Origin: Pseudomonadota bacterium
GTDB taxonomy: Bacteria > Pseudomonadota > Gammaproteobacteria > Halothiobacillales > Halothiobacillaceae
Length of the DNA: 10,598 nucleotides
Direction: 5' to 3'
NCBI GenBank assembly: GCA_021795795.1
Contig: JAJYPA010000258.1
Span: 1-10,598, forward strand
Each line of letters opens with the position of its first letter. The first letter of the stretch is position 1. The position numbers and the translations under genes were made by a program. Shown here one piece after another: positions 1 to 8,401 of the stretch. Under the pieces are notes generated by a model. It was not told where the DNA came from. It made no database searches and worked only from the letters and a program-made list of their open reading frames with translations.

Positions 1-1182
1 CTGGGGGTAGAAGTCGCCCCGCTCAAGGTCTCCAGCCGAACCCCGCGCGAGGAACGCATCATCGCGGGCTTTGAGGACATCCTGCGCTTCCATCAAGCGC
101 ATGGCCGCGCCCCGCTGCATGGCGAGGGTCGCGACATCTTTGAGCGCCTGTATGCCGTGCGTTTGGACCAGATACGCAAGTTGCCGGAAGCGCAAACGCT
201 CCTGGCCGGGTTGGATGCGCCGGGGCTATTGTCTGGCGCAGCAGCAGCTTCGGTCGATGTGGACGCGATGGACGAAGACACCTTGCTTGCGGAGTTGGGC
301 ATCAGTGATGGCCTTGCTGATCAGAATGACGTCACCGTGCTGCGCCATGTGCGTTCTCACGTTGAAAAGCGTGCGGCGGAGGAAGTGGCCGACCGCACGT
401 CGTGCCCGGATTTTGATCAGTTCCAACCGCTGTTCGAGCAGGCGGAACGAGAGTTGAAGTCAGGTTATCGCATGGCGCAGCGCTTCGGACGAAATGCCAG
501 CATTGCCAGCGGGGACTACTTCATTCTCGGCGGACAGCTTGCCTACGTGGCAGAAATTGGCGAAACCATCAAGGCGCCAAACGGCGAAAGCGACGCACGT
601 CTTCGCGTCATCTACGCCAACGGCACGGAAAGCAACTTACTGCGCCGCTCGCTACAAAGGGCACTCTACAAGGATGACACCGGCCGTCGCCTGAGCGACC
701 CAGGCATACCAGGCATAGGGCCGCTGTTTGGTGACGCGCCAGGACAAGACGATATTGAAACGGGGACCATCTACGTGCTGCGCAGTCGGTCCAGCCACCC
801 ATTCGTCGTCGAGCACCGCGAACTGATTCACAAGATCGGCGTGACTGGCGGCAAGGTGGAGACCCGCATCGCAGGCGCAGAAAAGGATGCCACATATCTG
901 CTAGCCGACGTAGAGGTGGTCGCCACCTATAAGCTCCACAACCTGAATCGCACAAGGCTGGAAAATATTTTCCATCGCCTATTCGGTGCAGCACAACTCG
1001 ATTTGACCATCGAAGATCGCTTCGGGCATCCGGTCAAACCAAGGGAGTGGTTTTTGGTACCGCTCCACGTGATTGACGAAGCGGTTCAGCGCATTCGGGA
1101 TGGATCCATTACCGATGTGGTCTACGACCTGAAGAGTGCACGGCTGGTAGCGCAAAAAGCGCCTGATATTTATCAGTTTTAA
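1..1182 (+). CDS. GIY-YIG nuclease family protein, 5' end outside the window
   Basis: The frame is open from the first base, so the true N-terminus lies upstream; 393 codons are visible. The internal ATG at 157 is not the likely start, because coding sequence (TPREERIIAGFEDILRF, then ERLYAVRLDQIRKLPE) runs unbroken into it. Counting from the residue encoded at 157, the GIY-YIG-like domain spans about residues 202-310: GTIYVLRS (203-210) is the first strand, HKIGVT (225-230) replaces the YIG strand, R237 is the candidate catalytic arginine, E269 in RLENIFHRLF is the candidate metal-binding glutamate, and REWFLVP (296-302) closes the fold. This arrangement resembles the T5orf172/MUG113 branch. 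The N-terminal half (about residues 1-200) is a domain I cannot name. A role in cutting DNA is inferred from the family. It lies 184 bp upstream of a helicase-nuclease on the same strand. Recognition of the GIY-YIG fold is fairly secure; target and partner are not. Confidence 0.82.
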   Translation: MGVEVAPLKVSSRTPREERIIAGFEDILRFHQAHGRAPLHGEGRDIFERLYAVRLDQIRKLPEAQTLLAGLDAPGLLSGAAAASVDVDAMDEDTLLAELGISDGLADQNDVTVLRHVRSHVEKRAAEEVADRTSCPDFDQFQPLFEQAERELKSGYRMAQRFGRNASIASGDYFILGGQLAYVAEIGETIKAPNGESDARLRVIYANGTESNLLRRSLQRALYKDDTGRRLSDPGIPGIGPLFGDAPGQDDIETGTIYVLRSRSSHPFVVEHRELIHKIGVTGGKVETRIAGAEKDATYLLADVEVVATYKLHNLNRTRLENIFHRLFGAAQLDLTIEDRFGHPVKPREWFLVPLHVIDEAVQRIRDGSITDVVYDLKSARLVAQKAPDIYQF

Positions 1183-1255
1183 GCAGAAAACAGCGTCAAT
1201 ATGGTTTACCCATGACCGGACCGATATTCCGTAAATTGTTTCAATCTATCAGTCG

Positions 1256-1299
1256 GTTGAGTATTCATTCTCAACGGAGTCGCGTGGTAAAAGTATAAT
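1256..1299 (+). promoter_or_regulatory. Promoter with inverted repeat upstream of the helicase-nuclease
   Basis: A perfect TATAAT box sits at 1294-1299. The best-placed -35 (1271-1276, TCAACG, 17-bp spacer) is poor and overlaps the right arm of an inverted repeat, GTTGAG (1256-1261) and CTCAAC (1270-1275) with 8 bp between the arms. A good -10 with a weak -35 covered by a dyad is typical of a regulated promoter, but the bound protein is unknown. Transcription from here would give a leader of about 60 bases. The dyad could instead be a weak hairpin after the upstream gene, but no T-run follows it. Confidence 0.4.
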
Positions 1300-1355
1300 G
1301 CTGACATATAAAAAAATGACGCTGATTAACAAGCAGCAAATAGCAACTAAATATT

Positions 1356-1360
1356 AGGAG
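1356..1360 (+). promoter_or_regulatory. Ribosome binding site that fixes a TTG start
   Basis: AGGAG ends 6 bases before TTG at 1367. The frame has a stop (TAG) at 1355-1357, so TTG 1367 is the only initiation codon in reach of this site, and there is no nearby in-frame ATG. Confidence 0.7.
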
Positions 1361-1366
1361 ACGAAA

Positions 1367-3886
1367 TTGGTTGACTTCAAGAAGCGATTGGCAGGAAAAA
1401 AAGCAGAGCGTCCGACCGATCCGGTCAAACTCTATGACACTCTGGATCGTGCGCATGACAAGGGGCCATTGCGCCCCGCTCAGTTGACCGTGCTAGAGAA
1501 CTGGTTTGCCAGCCATCGCGATGACCGTGACGTGATCGTCAAACTGCACACTGGTCAAGGGAAGACATTGATCGGATTGCTGATGCTGCAGGCACAGTTA
1601 AACAGCGGGAAAGGACCTGTAATCTACCTGTGTCCAGACAATTTTCTGATCGCTCAAACGATTGAGCAAGCCAAACAGTTCGGCATTGCCACCTGTCAGG
1701 CTGATCCTGAATTGCCAGATGACTTTTTGAACGGTGACAAGATTCTGGTCACATCGGTGCAAAAGCTATTCAACGGACTGACGAAATTCGGCTTGAACCG
1801 GAAATCCATACCGGTCGGCACTCTGCTGATGGACGATGCGCATGCTTGTGCTGATACGATCCGCGAGGCATGCCGCATTCGCATTCCCAAAGAGGAGCCA
1901 GCGTACGACGCCTTGAAGGCACTTTTCGCCGACGATCTTGAGCAGCAGGGCCTCGGCACCTTCGCGGACATCAATAACGACAAGCGCGATGCCCTGCTTC
2001 CAGTGCCGTACTGGGCGTGGATCGAAAGGGAAGCCGAAGTTGCCAAAATTCTGTCCGCCGGTACTGAACGTAAATCGATCAAGTTCGCATGGCCGCTGCT
2101 AAAGAACATTCTTGGACATTGCCAGTGCGTAGTATCTGGCGTAGCGATTGAAATCGAGCCCCACATTCCACCGCTGACGGCCTTCGGCAGCTACGCGGAT
2201 GCATCACATCGCATTTTCATGTCGGCGACGGTAACTGATGATGCTTTCCTCATCAAGGGGTTGCAGCTCAAGCCTGAGACAATCATTCACCCGTTGACCT
2301 ATGCGAATGAAAGCTGGTCAGGCGAAAAAATGGTGCTTCTCCCGTCGCTAATCCACGAGGAGTTGGGCCGCGAGCGCATCGTCCAAGGTTATGCTGTGCC
2401 AAAACCTAAACGTCGGTATGGCGTTGTTGCGCTGGCTACCGCGTTTGCAAGGGTCAAGGATTGGGAGTCCTACGGCGCGGTAGTAGCAGATAAAGAGTCT
2501 GTAGGCGATGTCATCGATGACCTCCGCAAGGGTGAGTATAAAAAGGCGGTTGTCCTGGTCAATCGCTACGACGGCATTGATCTGCCCGACGACACCTGCC
2601 GTATATTGATCTTCGATGGCAAGCCATATTCCGAGAGCCTGATCGACCTGTATGAGGAGACGTGTCGTCCGGACAGCGTGACCACGCTGATGCGGACCGT
2701 GCGCACAGTGGAGCAAGGGATGGGGCGTAGCGTGCGTGGCGAGAAAGATTATTCGGTGGTCATCATCGTCGGCTCTGACATTACACGGCTGGTTCGAGAT
2801 CGGGAGTCCAGAAAGTTTCTATCTTCTCAGATGTCGCGGCAAATTGAGATTGGCCTTGAGATTGCGGAAATGGCAAAGCAGGATATCGAGGCAGGCGAAA
2901 CGCCTGCCAATGCCTTCATCGGCCTAGTTCGGCAGTGCCTTGGGCGTGACGAGGATTGGAAGGCGTTCTACTTCGAGCAGATGGCCACGGTCAAGCCATC
3001 GGCGGCCAATGAACGCGTTCTTCGCGCGTATGCAGCAGAACTCGCGGCTGAGCAGGCGTACCGCGATGGAGACTACGCTACTGCGACCGAGTCCCTTCAA
3101 AACCTCTTGGACAAGAAGCTGGTAGATGGGCAGGACAAAGGTTGGTATATGCAAGAGATGGCGCGCTATCAGTATCGCGTTAATCGTCCTGAATCTCAGA
3201 GGCTTCAGATCGCCGCGCACAAAGACAATCGGCTGCTGTTGAAACCGTCCGACGGTGTGACCGTTGCAAAGTTGACTGTAGTCAGCCAAGGGCGGATCGA
3301 ACGAATCACTGCTTGGGTCAGCAAGTTCGAGAGCTATGAACAACTCGATATTGCGCTGTCTGACATCTTGGGGCGTTTGGTGTTTGGTACCAAGGCAGAC
3401 AAGTTCGAACAGGCACTGGATGAGATCAGCCGGGCCATCGGGTTTGCCGGGGAGCGGCCAGATAAGGAATGGAAAGAGGGGCCAGACAATTTGTGGGCGT
3501 TAGACGACACACAGTACATTCTCTGGGAATGCAAAAGTGAAGTTGACGTCAGTCGCTCGGAAATCAACAAGCGCGAGGCCGAGCAGATGAATCGCTCAAG
3601 TGCCTGGTTCGAGAAACACTATGCTGGCATGAAGGTCAAGCGCATCATCGTTCACCCAGCCCACACGGTAGCCAGCGCAGCATCGTTCACTCATAAAGTG
3701 GAGGCAATGCGGGAAGTTGAACTTAGACGACTTATTAAGCAACTGCGGGAGTTTTTCAAATCCTTCGAGGCATTCAATTTCAAAGATCTGTCGGCTACCC
3801 AGATTCAGAAGCTCGTAGACGCTCACGGCTTGTCGGCGTCATCGCTGCTGACCCAATCGACGAAAAAACTGAGAGATATCAAATAG
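1367..3886 (+). CDS. XPD/DinG-like SF2 helicase fused to a C-terminal PD-(D/E)XK nuclease
   Basis: 839 residues from a TTG start. The helicase half runs from about 35 to 475. It shows Walker A HTGQGKT (61-67), Walker B DDAH (156-159), motif III SAT (286-288), the [11 protein letters not shown] stretch (399-409), close to the (W)EGIDxPG strand of DinG/XPD proteins, and motif [11 protein letters not shown] (450-458). Residues about 550-605 look like helical TPR-type pairs ([20 protein letters not shown]). The C-terminal part (about 675-765) has the order expected for a restriction-type PD-(D/E)XK fold: E681 in the first helix, GPD with D707, then E721-C-K723, and Q740 in a following helix. From the families, the expected action is ATP-driven translocation on DNA coupled to cutting. 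It follows a GIY-YIG protein gene on the same strand, so a two-gene DNA defence module is a reasonable inference. I do not recognise it as a named system; Hachiman pairs a helicase with a separate nuclease and is only an analogy. Confidence 0.85.
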   Translation: MVDFKKRLAGKKAERPTDPVKLYDTLDRAHDKGPLRPAQLTVLENWFASHRDDRDVIVKLHTGQGKTLIGLLMLQAQLNSGKGPVIYLCPDNFLIAQTIEQAKQFGIATCQADPELPDDFLNGDKILVTSVQKLFNGLTKFGLNRKSIPVGTLLMDDAHACADTIREACRIRIPKEEPAYDALKALFADDLEQQGLGTFADINNDKRDALLPVPYWAWIEREAEVAKILSAGTERKSIKFAWPLLKNILGHCQCVVSGVAIEIEPHIPPLTAFGSYADASHRIFMSATVTDDAFLIKGLQLKPETIIHPLTYANESWSGEKMVLLPSLIHEELGRERIVQGYAVPKPKRRYGVVALATAFARVKDWESYGAVVADKESVGDVIDDLRKGEYKKAVVLVNRYDGIDLPDDTCRILIFDGKPYSESLIDLYEETCRPDSVTTLMRTVRTVEQGMGRSVRGEKDYSVVIIVGSDITRLVRDRESRKFLSSQMSRQIEIGLEIAEMAKQDIEAGETPANAFIGLVRQCLGRDEDWKAFYFEQMATVKPSAANERVLRAYAAELAAEQAYRDGDYATATESLQNLLDKKLVDGQDKGWYMQEMARYQYRVNRPESQRLQIAAHKDNRLLLKPSDGVTVAKLTVVSQGRIERITAWVSKFESYEQLDIALSDILGRLVFGTKADKFEQALDEISRAIGFAGERPDKEWKEGPDNLWALDDTQYILWECKSEVDVSRSEINKREAEQMNRSSAWFEKHYAGMKVKRIIVHPAHTVASAASFTHKVEAMREVELRRLIKQLREFFKSFEAFNFKDLSATQIQKLVDAHGLSASSLLTQSTKKLRDIK

Positions 3887-4064
3887 CCGAGTCTTATGAA
3901 CTCATCCGACGGACGTAGCAGCTCCAGAATATATGATTGAGAACAACCTACATCGCGTGTTGGAATACGCAGCGAAACACTTGCTCACGGCCGGATGGCA
4001 CGCTGCTCGATGGCATGCCACGCACATTCTAATCTGGTCGCGAGCGCGGAAAGTCGCGCACATC

Positions 4065-4121
4065 TTGACTGCTAGGTTTGATCATGTATGATGACATCAT
4101 ATTTTTAATAGGACATCATAT
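4065..4121 (+). promoter_or_regulatory. Strong sigma70 promoter with overlapping operator palindrome
   Basis: TTGACT (4065-4070), a 16-bp spacer and TATGAT (4087-4092) make a promoter matching consensus at 5 of 6 positions in each box. A perfect 15-bp palindrome, TATGATG-A-CATCATA (4087-4101), covers the -10 box and the likely start of transcription. Its right side belongs to a 10-base direct repeat, GACATCATAT, at 4093-4102 and again at 4112-4121, the second copy lying between the ribosome binding site (AGGA 4110-4113) and the ATG. A further inverted half, ATCAT at 4081-4085, pairs with ATGAT at 4088-4092. The encoded protein begins with a helix-turn-helix, so autorepression is the simplest reading (inference). 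Confidence 0.6.
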
Positions 4122-7100
4122 ATGAATGAGATGCTAAGTTCCGAGCAAGTTAAAGCCGCCAGGGCCTTATTGGCGTGGTCGCAGCAGGAGTTGGCGACCG
4201 ATGCACGGGTCGCGACATCAACTGTGGCTGACTTCGAGCGCGGCGTGCGGATCCCAATGGCGAACAACGCCCAAGCGATCCGGGAATCGCTTGAGGCAAG
4301 AGGCCTAGAATTCATCGCAGGCGGAGTTGTGGAAAAGGCGATGCTGCCGCCGCCGCCCCCAAGCCCGCATCCCGGCTCCTTGGTCCGGTGGGTCAACGCA
4401 ACACACCTTTCCCAGTGGGGAGAGCGCCGCGATGGACAGAGTGGAATGCCAGAACTTCTGCGGCGCCTGATCTATGCGGCGCATGGCCCAGCCGCGTCCG
4501 TCCATTTTCCGTCTGACGAAAGCATACAATATCGTGGGTGGGACGGCATATGTACCGTGGTTGCAGGGTCCGAATTCGTGCCGGATGGGGATTCGGTGTG
4601 GGAGATTGGTGCCCAGCGTATGGGGATCCGCAAGAAGGCGGGGGATGACTTCGACAAGCGGACCAAAGATCCGATGGGTCATGATCGCAGCAGGACCGCG
4701 TTCGTTTTCGTCACGCCACAACGTTTCGTCGGTAAGGAAGAATGGGTTGCTGAAAAGAAAGCGCTCGGTATCTGGCGCGATATTGTCGCCATTGATGGGG
4801 ACGACCTTGTCCATTGGCTAGAGATGTATCCGGCCGTCGCTCAGTGGCTCTCTGTAAAGATCGGACGTCGGCCCCAAGGCCTGCGCAATATGGATGAGGT
4901 TTGGGAAGAGTGGGTGCGCACGACTCAGGTACCGCTTACCCCCGACGTCTTGTTGACTGACCGCGATGAAAACCATATGGCCGTGCTGAAATGGCTTCGT
5001 GAGGCGCCTCAACTTATCTCAATTCAAGCCGACGCTCCGGATGAGGCAATCGCCTTCTTATACGCCACGATCAGCCCATTACCGGAAGCCTATCGCCTCT
5101 CTTATTTGAGTCGGTGCGTGGTCACGGACACGGACGAGACCGCCCGACAATTACTTGGCCTGGGCACCCCTCTGATCATCGTGATGACTGACCCTGAGGC
5201 TGGCTTGGCGAGACGCCTAGTCGATGCCGGGCACCACGTGTTCGCCGCCTACGGGCCAGGCATCAGCGATCCTGCCAACGCGATTCGCCTGGCTCGTCCC
5301 TGGAGGTTCCATCTGCAAGCGACCCTCACGCAGACGGGGCTGTCCGAGGAGCATGCTCACCAGTTCGCGCGCGCATCTGGGCGCAGCATCACCGTTCTGC
5401 GCCGTCTCATGCCGGCGGTAGCGAATTATCGGACAAGCTGGGCCGAGCAGGCGCCACCCGAGCTAATCGCAGCCATGTTCGCCGGCGCTTGGATGGACAC
5501 TAATGGGCCTGATCGAAAGCTTATTAGCAAGCTGGCTGGGTGCTCTTATGAGCAGTTCGAGACAGTGCTTGCGCCGCTTGCAACCAACTTGGATGGTCCT
5601 ATTGTACGTTTAGGCAACATCTGGAAGGTCGTCTCATTGCGCGATCTCTGGACCCAGATCGGCGCGCAGGTCACCCCTACCCAATTCGCCCGATTCGAAA
5701 CCGCTTACCAAGAAGTGCTCGGTACCATCAACCCTCGCTTTGCCACTCGTCCAAAGGGCAAGTACTACGAGGAGGAAGGCGAGTTTGGTGAGGAGATCTC
5801 CAGCGCGCTACGGCAAGGCTTGGCTGAAGCAATGATTGCTCCTGCGGTCTATCCCAATCAGGCCGTGCTGATCACCGATGTCGTTGGACGCGTGGGCGGC
5901 GCTGTCCATAAGCTGTTGCACAATGCTCCTGCAGCGCTCTGGTGGTCCCTGTCCCGCGACTTTCACAACATCGCCGAAGCCGATCCCGACGCGTTCCTTG
6001 ATGCGCTTGAGGCTGGTCTGGAAGGAAGCGACCCCGCAGTTATGTCTCTGTTCCGAAATGATGAAGGTGTCTTTCATTCAGCTGAATACCTTTCTAACTT
6101 GCTGTGGGCGCTGGAGATGCTCGCACGCAGCCCGGACTATGTGATGCGTGCCGCCCTATTGCTGGCGCATTTGGATGAGCTTGATCCGGGTGGCAAGTGG
6201 GGTAATCGTCCCTCCGCGACGCTGCGCCGGATCTTCGTTACATGGTCCCCGCAGACCTATGCGACCCCGGCACAACGGCTGAAAGTCATCGACCGCGTTG
6301 TGCGAGAATATCCGGATGTCGGATGGAATCTTCTGATGGCGCTCGCACCAAAATTCCATGATACCTCCGGGCCCTCATCCATGCCGAATTGGCGCGACTT
6401 TGCTCTGGACGAGCCTGAGCTCATCACCTGGTCCACTGTCGCAGAGGCGTCGCGAGCCATTGGAAAGCGGCTGCTTGCCCAAGTGGGAGGTAGCATCGAA
6501 CGCTGGCAGTCCCTGTTGGATCTATGGGCCAACTTTGATTCAGTGTGGCGCAGGGAAGCGGTAGTGCAATTGGAAAGGTTTGTTGCCGGCTTGTCCGTGC
6601 CGGTTGAGATTGGGATCCTGCGCGACAAGTTACGTGGCCTCTTGGATAAACATCGCGGGTTCAAAGACGCTCAATGGGCATTAGCCGAAGAGGATCTGCA
6701 GCCACTTGATCAAGTGTTCAACATCCTGCAGCCCGTCGGGGTGGAGGATCGTGTTCGCTGGCTTTTCCGACCGGGTGCTATGAATCTTCGACCAAATGTC
6801 GATTTCAAGGCGCAGCACGACGAACTGGAGGCCAGGCAGGTTCAGGCCGCCGAGGCTCTGCTTGCAGATCTGTCAGAAGATGCCCTCTTCGCTTTCACTG
6901 CGACTATCACGATGCGCAACGCCCTTGGTGTGGCAGTCGCAATGTCTCACACACCCGAAGCGACTCAGCGCACGCTGCTGAAACGGGGGTTGCTTGCCGA
7001 CGACGCGGGTGAGGCGGATTTCGCGAGCGGTATCATGTGGGGCCTCAAAATGAAGGCTGGGGCGAGAGGAGACGCTTGGATTCATCAGCTTTGGGCTCAG

Positions 7101-8159
7101 GCAATTGCAGAAAATTGGGGGGAGCGCGCCGAGATCCGAATCGTTCATGCACTCCCCCCCGCGCCGGAGACTTGGGCAGAGATCGAGTCCCGGTCAGTGA
7201 GCTTGGCCAATGCCTACTGGAAGACCCTATCCGCCTACGTCATCCCCGGTGATGCTGACCCGGTCTATATAGCGGAACACCTTTCTGCGGCGGATCGGAG
7301 CCGTGACGCAATCGGTTGGCTCGGCCATAACATCGCTGCCAAACCTCCAGGCCCTCTTCTTGTGCAAACCCTGCGTAAGGCAGCGCAATCTGCTGCACCG
7401 ACGGACAGCAATAACGCGGTCATGTTGAGCTACTCACTCGGGATTATTCTTGACTATCTGGAGACGATTCCTGAGGTCACCGAGCAGGAGATTGTCGAGC
7501 TAGAGTGGAGCTATTTTCAGGCGCTACGGTATTCGCAGCGACCAGCCCGCACCCTGCACCGTGCCCTGGCCCGCGATCCCGACTTCTATGTGTACCTGCT
7601 CAAGCTGATCTTCCTGCCAGCCAAGGACAGCGGGGTCGAAGAACCCGAGCCGGAGGACATCGACGGCGCACGTCAATTGGCGACCCAAGCGTATGACGTC
7701 TTGCACGACTGGGCACTTGTGCCAGGCACCGACGATCAAGGTGTCATCGACCTGGTCGCCTTGGAAGATTGGATCAAACGGGCCAGGAAGCTTCTGGCAG
7801 AGGCTGGCCGAGGCGAAATCGGCGACAGCAAAATCGGTGAAATCCTTTCCGCAGCGAAGCGCGAGCCAGATCAGCCATGGCCGCCGGAGCCGGTGCGAGA
7901 AATCATTGAGATGGTTCGCAGCCGGGCCATAGAGCGAGGCTTCGAGGTCGGCGTGTACAACCGCCGTGGCGTCACAGTTCGCATGCCACATGATGGCGGT
8001 GAGCTTGAGCGATCTCTTGCCGCCCGTTACCGCGCTGACGCAGAGGCCTTGAGGTTCGATTGGCTTCGAACAGCAGGCTGTCTCGATCGAATTGCATCGA
8101 CCTACGAGGTTGACGCCAAGCGGGAAGACCTGAGTGCAGATCAAAGGGATTGGCTATGA
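4122..8159 (+). CDS. Giant XRE-HTH, nuclease-like, STAND-like protein (1345 residues)
   Basis: The ATG at 4122 follows AGGA by 8 bases; an ATG three codons later is an alternative. Residues 7-65 are an XRE-type helix-turn-helix of the WSQQELA...TVADFERG form. A proline-rich linker (PPPPPSPHP, 76-84) follows. Residues about 105-250 look like a diverged restriction-nuclease domain: GWDG (139-142), VWEIG (159-163), K171/K172, then DDFDKRT (175-181), TAFVFVTPQRF (192-202) and a DLVHWLE helix (228-234). D141, E161 and a shifted lysine could form the metal site, but no clean ExK is present. Residues about 270-430 follow the layout of a STAND NTPase, yet the P-loop position reads SIQADAPDEA (300-309), without GK[ST]; LIIVMTD (351-357) sits where Walker B is expected, and RSITVLRRL (421-429) closes the unit. 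About 440-1345 is mostly helical and solenoid-like. The stop overlaps the ATG of the next small gene. The architecture suggests a self-regulated sensor-effector; I do not know a named family, and the function is inferred. Confidence 0.85.
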   Translation: MNEMLSSEQVKAARALLAWSQQELATDARVATSTVADFERGVRIPMANNAQAIRESLEARGLEFIAGGVVEKAMLPPPPPSPHPGSLVRWVNATHLSQWGERRDGQSGMPELLRRLIYAAHGPAASVHFPSDESIQYRGWDGICTVVAGSEFVPDGDSVWEIGAQRMGIRKKAGDDFDKRTKDPMGHDRSRTAFVFVTPQRFVGKEEWVAEKKALGIWRDIVAIDGDDLVHWLEMYPAVAQWLSVKIGRRPQGLRNMDEVWEEWVRTTQVPLTPDVLLTDRDENHMAVLKWLREAPQLISIQADAPDEAIAFLYATISPLPEAYRLSYLSRCVVTDTDETARQLLGLGTPLIIVMTDPEAGLARRLVDAGHHVFAAYGPGISDPANAIRLARPWRFHLQATLTQTGLSEEHAHQFARASGRSITVLRRLMPAVANYRTSWAEQAPPELIAAMFAGAWMDTNGPDRKLISKLAGCSYEQFETVLAPLATNLDGPIVRLGNIWKVVSLRDLWTQIGAQVTPTQFARFETAYQEVLGTINPRFATRPKGKYYEEEGEFGEEISSALRQGLAEAMIAPAVYPNQAVLITDVVGRVGGAVHKLLHNAPAALWWSLSRDFHNIAEADPDAFLDALEAGLEGSDPAVMSLFRNDEGVFHSAEYLSNLLWALEMLARSPDYVMRAALLLAHLDELDPGGKWGNRPSATLRRIFVTWSPQTYATPAQRLKVIDRVVREYPDVGWNLLMALAPKFHDTSGPSSMPNWRDFALDEPELITWSTVAEASRAIGKRLLAQVGGSIERWQSLLDLWANFDSVWRREAVVQLERFVAGLSVPVEIGILRDKLRGLLDKHRGFKDAQWALAEEDLQPLDQVFNILQPVGVEDRVRWLFRPGAMNLRPNVDFKAQHDELEARQVQAAEALLADLSEDALFAFTATITMRNALGVAVAMSHTPEATQRTLLKRGLLADDAGEADFASGIMWGLKMKAGARGDAWIHQLWAQAIAENWGERAEIRIVHALPPAPETWAEIESRSVSLANAYWKTLSAYVIPGDADPVYIAEHLSAADRSRDAIGWLGHNIAAKPPGPLLVQTLRKAAQSAAPTDSNNAVMLSYSLGIILDYLETIPEVTEQEIVELEWSYFQALRYSQRPARTLHRALARDPDFYVYLLKLIFLPAKDSGVEEPEPEDIDGARQLATQAYDVLHDWALVPGTDDQGVIDLVALEDWIKRARKLLAEAGRGEIGDSKIGEILSAAKREPDQPWPPEPVREIIEMVRSRAIERGFEVGVYNRRGVTVRMPHDGGELERSLAARYRADAEALRFDWLRTAGCLDRIASTYEVDAKREDLSADQRDWL

Positions 8160-8340
8160 CAGGACTCATGGGTCGAGGAGTGACCAAGATAATACCGGCA
8201 GAGGAAACCAACCAACTGATGGCTACGATGATGGCGCGGTGCGAAATTTGACTGAGGCGCTGACAGATTTGGACGGTCATACCTACATCGACGAACGGGA
8301 GGGAGCCATTCTCGACGAGATGGCGGACCCCATGCGTTGA
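8156..8340 (+). pseudogene. Small protein of about 61 residues, coupled to the giant gene and probably frameshifted
   Basis: ATG at 8156 overlaps the TGA (8157-8159) of the giant gene, the usual sign of translational coupling. That frame reads MTGLMGRGVTKIIPAEETNQ, then MMAR, and stops at once (CEI*). The neighbouring frame then continues as VRNLTEALTDLDGHTYIDER to EGAILDEMADPMR and stops at 8338-8340. Adding one base near 8237-8239 would join them into one 61-residue protein. No slippery heptamer is visible at the junction, so a deletion or sequencing error is more likely than programmed frameshifting. The joined product is acidic near its end and has no recognisable motif. If the gene is dead, the giant may lack its partner here. 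Alternatively, a 34-codon gene could start at GTG 8239. Confidence 0.4.
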
Positions 8341-8400
8341 ATTATCTTGTTTTATCTGTAAAATAGATAATTATCTATTTGATCGATAAAACGGGATAAA
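8337..8400 (+). promoter_or_regulatory. Promoter and 44-bp palindromic operator of the ATPase gene
   Basis: TTGAAT (8337-8342), a 16-bp spacer and TAAAAT (8359-8364) form a plausible promoter. Over it lies a nested palindrome centred between 8370 and 8371: a perfect 20-bp core (8361-8380, AAATAGATAA and its complement) and perfect 8-bp outer arms GTTTTATC (8349-8356) and GATAAAAC (8385-8392), separated from the core by 4 unmatched bases on each side. TTATCT-like half-sites also occur at 8342-8347, 8352-8357 and 8371-8376, AGATAA at 8365-8370, and GATAAA at 8385-8390 and 8395-8400. This density of half-sites is far above chance and points to cooperative repressor binding. The regulator is not identified. 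Confidence 0.65.
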
Positions 8401-8401
8401 T

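Noticed and set aside
71..457. 128-codon plus-strand frame near the left end
   Set aside because: Cys/Met/Arg-rich shadow of the GIY-YIG protein, whose frame is open from base 1.
1191..1324. 8-base inverted pair CAGCGTCA (1191-1198) and TGACGCTG (1317-1324) bracketing the helicase promoter
   Set aside because: Too short for the distance between the arms; chance is sufficient.
4011..4024. TGGCATGCCA palindrome considered as a terminator or operator
   Set aside because: Only 10 bp, no T-run, and not placed relative to a promoter element.
3933..4091. 52-codon frame (MIENNLHRVLEYAAKHLL...) between the helicase-nuclease and the giant gene
   Set aside because: It has no ribosome binding site and runs through the -35 and -10 boxes of the giant gene's promoter. 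The rest of this 235-bp gap shows no other feature.
7524..8144. 206-codon minus-strand frame opposite the giant gene
   Set aside because: Antisense shadow; the plus-strand protein is continuous and coherent across it.
8231..8250. Programmed ribosomal frameshifting in the small gene
   Set aside because: No slippery heptamer or following stem-loop is evident; a simple deletion explains it better.
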